Shown here one piece after another: positions 62,272 through 64,000 of a stretch of DNA of 64,000 nt. Origin of the DNA: an uncultured Tropicimonas sp. GTDB lineage: Bacteria > Pseudomonadota > Alphaproteobacteria > Rhodobacterales > Rhodobacteraceae. The DNA is taken from contig CANMIP010000030.1 in the NCBI GenBank assembly GCA_947497945.1, positions 16,642-80,641 of the forward strand. The letters run 5' to 3'. The notes under the pieces were generated by a model. It had not been told where the DNA came from. It made no database searches and saw only the letters and a program-made list of their open reading frames with translations. The number at the start of each line of letters is the position of its first letter. Position 1 is the stretch's first letter. Position numbers and translations under genes: made by a program.

Positions 62272-63216
62272 CTAGGGCTTGTCGACGACCTGCGCCACCT
62301 GTGCGCCGCGCCGGAAGACGCAGCCATCCGAGACAAGCTGCGGCGCGGTCAGGCAGAGCCCCTTGGCCACATTCCAGGCTGCAACCACCTTGGGCACATA
62401 ATCCCGTGTCTCCGCATAGGGCGGAACGCCGCCATTCTTCCGAACCGCGTTCTCACCGGCATTGTACCCGGCCAACGCCAGGATCGGATCGCGGTCGAAA
62501 TGGTCGAGAAGCCAGTCGAGATATGCCACGCCACCGCGGATATTCTGCGCGGCATCGTTGCGATCGGTGACGCCGAACCGCTCCGCCGTCGCCGGCATGA
62601 GCTGCATCAGGCCCGAGGCTCCAGCATGGCTCACCGCTGTCCTGCGCCCGGCGGATTCGATTCCGATCACCGCCAGGACCAGCGCTGGCGACACCTTCGT
62701 TCCGACAGTCGCCTTCAGGATCTCCGAACCATAAGTATCGGCGATATTCTGCAGGCTGGTCAGGCGCGGCGCCGAAACGGTTGCCCCGCCGGGACCATTG
62801 CGCAAGGCCGCGATCGCCTCTTCCATCCGCCCGGAGCGGCTTTCGGCGATATTCGGCGGGATCAAATCCCAATACCAGGAATAGGAGGCCTTCGGCACGG
62901 GCCTGGACGCTCCGTCCCCTGCTCCGTCCCCTGCTCCGTCCGCTGCCTCGGCAGCAGCCGCCGCCTTCTCCCCGATCGCCGCGATTGCAGCCGCGGCCCG
63001 GGCGTCCGGCGCGGCGGGTACGGCGGGATTGACCGCCAGAACACGCGCCTGCTCCTCCGGGTCGATCTGCACCAACCCGCGCCTGGCCCCGGTGGAGCGC
63101 TCGATAACCTTGATGCGCTTGAAGGTGAATTCCTTCGCGCTCCCTGCCTGCTGGGCAAAGGCGGTGCCGCTGACGAGCGAAAACACCGCCAGGGCCGTCC
63201 ATAGCGGTCGACGCAT
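62272..63216 (-). CDS. Secreted lytic transglycosylase (SLT domain)
   Basis: A 314-residue periplasmic or outer-membrane enzyme that cleaves peptidoglycan. It has a signal peptide (about 1-21), a variable Ala/Gly-rich linker, and an SLT domain from about 150. The catalytic Glu177 lies in VIGIESAGR, followed by GASGLMQLMPATAERFG and later LALAGYNAGENAV. The linker contains a 12-bp tandem repeat that encodes GDGA units. It lies between rhlE and the Flp-type pilin genes; a transglycosylase next to pilus genes could open the wall for pilus assembly, but this is only context. Confidence 0.9.
   Translation of the reverse strand: MRRPLWTALAVFSLVSGTAFAQQAGSAKEFTFKRIKVIERSTGARRGLVQIDPEEQARVLAVNPAVPAAPDARAAAAIAAIGEKAAAAAEAADGAGDGAGDGASRPVPKASYSWYWDLIPPNIAESRSGRMEEAIAALRNGPGGATVSAPRLTSLQNIADTYGSEILKATVGTKVSPALVLAVIGIESAGRRTAVSHAGASGLMQLMPATAERFGVTDRNDAAQNIRGGVAYLDWLLDHFDRDPILALAGYNAGENAVRKNGGVPPYAETRDYVPKVVAAWNVAKGLCLTAPQLVSDGCVFRRGAQVAQVVDKP
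62909..62944. repeat. 12-bp tandem repeat inside the transglycosylase gene
   Basis: Three units of GCTCCGTCCCCT (the third with one change) encode Gly-Asp-Gly-Ala units on the minus strand. It is in frame, so copy number may vary without loss of function. Confidence 0.8.
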
Positions 63217-63476
63217 TGGCCTGCCTCCCGTTCCCGTTCACTGCTCTTGTCGTTTGCCTGCCAGACTCGCAGAGTTTGGGCGATCCGCCCAGCAGGAATA
63301 CGTCCGGAGCGGAATTTATTGCCTTTTCCTGCGCATCGAGGACACAGGTTTGGCCGGTCATCGCCAGGAAATCCGCTCCCGTATCTTGCCGCTGGCCGCC
63401 AGAACGGCTACTTTGTTAACGATTTAGGACCGTCCCAAGGGGCGAATTTCGAATTTATAAAACCGGAGTGCTGACA

Positions 63477-63674
63477 ATGATTTATGTGAAGCGGCTGAAA
63501 TTGTTCTTTAAGGACAGTTCCGGCGCCGTGACCGTCGACTGGGTGGTCCTGACCGCCGCTATTGTCGGCATCGGCGTCGCGGTGCTGTCGACGATCTCGA
63601 CCGGCGTGGAAGATCTCTCGACCGACATCTCGAACCAGCTGACGAGCCAGCAAATCGTCACCAGCTTCGACTGA
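63477..63674 (+). CDS. Flp-type pilin, copy 1
   Basis: A 65-residue type IVb pilin-like protein. The leader is basic and short (MIYVKRLKLFFKDSSG), then the mature N-terminus AVTVDWVVLTAAIVGIGVAV. The prepilin peptidase would cut after Gly16. At mature position +5, Asp21 stands in place of the usual Glu, and Trp in place of Tyr at +6. One helix forms the pilus core; the tail is polar (NQLTSQQIVTSFD). GGAG lies 9 bases before the ATG. A terminator follows. No tad/cpa genes are in the window. Confidence 0.85.
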   Translation: MIYVKRLKLFFKDSSGAVTVDWVVLTAAIVGIGVAVLSTISTGVEDLSTDISNQLTSQQIVTSFD

Positions 63675-63705
63675 TCGATCGGCTTCACGCCGCCTCGACG
63701 CTTCG

Positions 63706-63736
63706 GGTCGCCTACGGGCGGCCTGTTCTTTTTTTT
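63706..63736 (+). terminator. Intrinsic terminator after pilin copy 1
   Basis: A 7-bp stem (GGTCGCC with GGCGGCC, one G-T pair) with loop TACG, followed after CTGTTC-type spacing by eight T residues at 63729-63736. It separates the two pilin genes, so they are separately terminated. Confidence 0.75.
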
Positions 63737-63914
63737 AGACGCCAAACACGCAATTTCCTCGGCTTGGTACCGAAAAGGTACGATCCTCGCCCCATTCCTG
63801 CCCGGATTCAGGAGCCATATTGGCCCATGCCAGGACGGGGATCGGGTCATTGAGAGGCCGACCCGAGAAAATCCGGACGGCCCTGAAACCGAGACAAACT
63901 TTCTGGAGACCACC

Positions 63915-64000
63915 ATGAAACTCTTCAACCTGATCAAATCTTTCCGCAACGATGAAGACGGCGCCGTGACCGTTGACTGGGTCGTGCTGACCGCCGCCAT
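63915..64000 (+). CDS. Flp-type pilin, copy 2 (cut by window end)
   Basis: Only 28 full codons are visible. They give the same pattern as copy 1: a basic leader (MKLFNLIKSFRNDEDG), then AVTVDWVVLTAA. The 13 residues GAVTVDWVVLTAA are identical in both copies, and the cut site is after residue 16 in both. TGGAG lies upstream of the ATG. It is probably a tandem duplicate of the pilin gene. Confidence 0.85.
   Translation, partial: MKLFNLIKSFRNDEDGAVTVDWVVLTAA

Noticed and set aside
1..64000. Prophage, insertion sequence or genomic island
   Set aside because: No integrase, transposase, phage structural gene or tRNA-border duplication was seen; gene content and codon use look uniform.

Overview
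This is a GC-rich stretch of chromosome from an alphaproteobacterium, almost certainly Rhodobacteraceae (Rhodobacter/Roseobacter group). The evidence is the gene repertoire and order: lnt-corC-ybeY, rluD-rpoH, surf1-thrC-M16 peptidase, lysC-ptsP, a propionyl-CoA carboxylase/methylmalonyl-CoA mutase locus with a ScfR/PccR-type regulator, DUF6476 and DUF6497 proteins, and Flp-type pilins carrying a TVDWVV core. I see no prophage, insertion sequence, plasmid gene or CRISPR array. Nearly everything is chromosomal housekeeping with good ribosome binding sites and uniform codon use.

Layout. 0-5 kb: envelope and RNA maintenance genes (lnt fragment, corC, ybeY), a histidine phosphatase, PPK2, rluD. 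5-13 kb: heat-shock block (rpoH, tgt, lon), tRNA-Val(CAC), a GGDEF/EAL protein. 12.7-19 kb: Fe-S maturation proteins (SufT-like, SufA/IscA-like), a LysR regulator, tpiA, a degenerate PlsC-like protein, and an orphan iron-type ABC permease preceded by an array of TTTCGGTCG motifs. 19-26 kb: PPK1, small secreted and hydrolase proteins, DnaJ-related proteins, an aldo/keto reductase, a VOC protein. 26-40 kb: the propionate module. mcmA, a sulfotransferase, a GT-C-like membrane protein, pccA, a small lipoprotein, three small proteins and pccB lie on the minus strand; an MFS transporter and pccR lie on the plus strand. 40-56 kb: lysC-ptsP, apt, oxidoreductases and hydrolases, the surf1-thrC-M16-GNAT run, purD, a methyltransferase, xseA. 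57-60.4 kb: a tightly coupled operon of a flippase-like protein, a DprE1-like oxidase and a DprE2-like reductase. 60.9-64 kb: rhlE, a lytic transglycosylase and two tandem Flp-type pilin genes, the second cut by the window end.

How it fits together. PccA/PccB and McmA convert propionyl-CoA through methylmalonyl-CoA to succinyl-CoA. The PccR-type regulator probably senses a short-chain acyl-CoA. Clusters of GCAAA half-sites with matching spacing sit in front of pccB/MFS and in front of pccR, and a variant sits upstream of the small lipoprotein gene, which suggests one regulon. DprE1/DprE2 homologues imply epimerisation of a polyprenyl-phosphate pentose, and the flippase-like membrane protein could move the product across the membrane.

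Best leads: the GCAAA box set, the TTTCGGTCG array before the orphan permease, the DprE-type operon with dispersed repeats on both flanks, a PlsC-like protein lacking the catalytic His, and two further repeat or hairpin elements that no gene explains.
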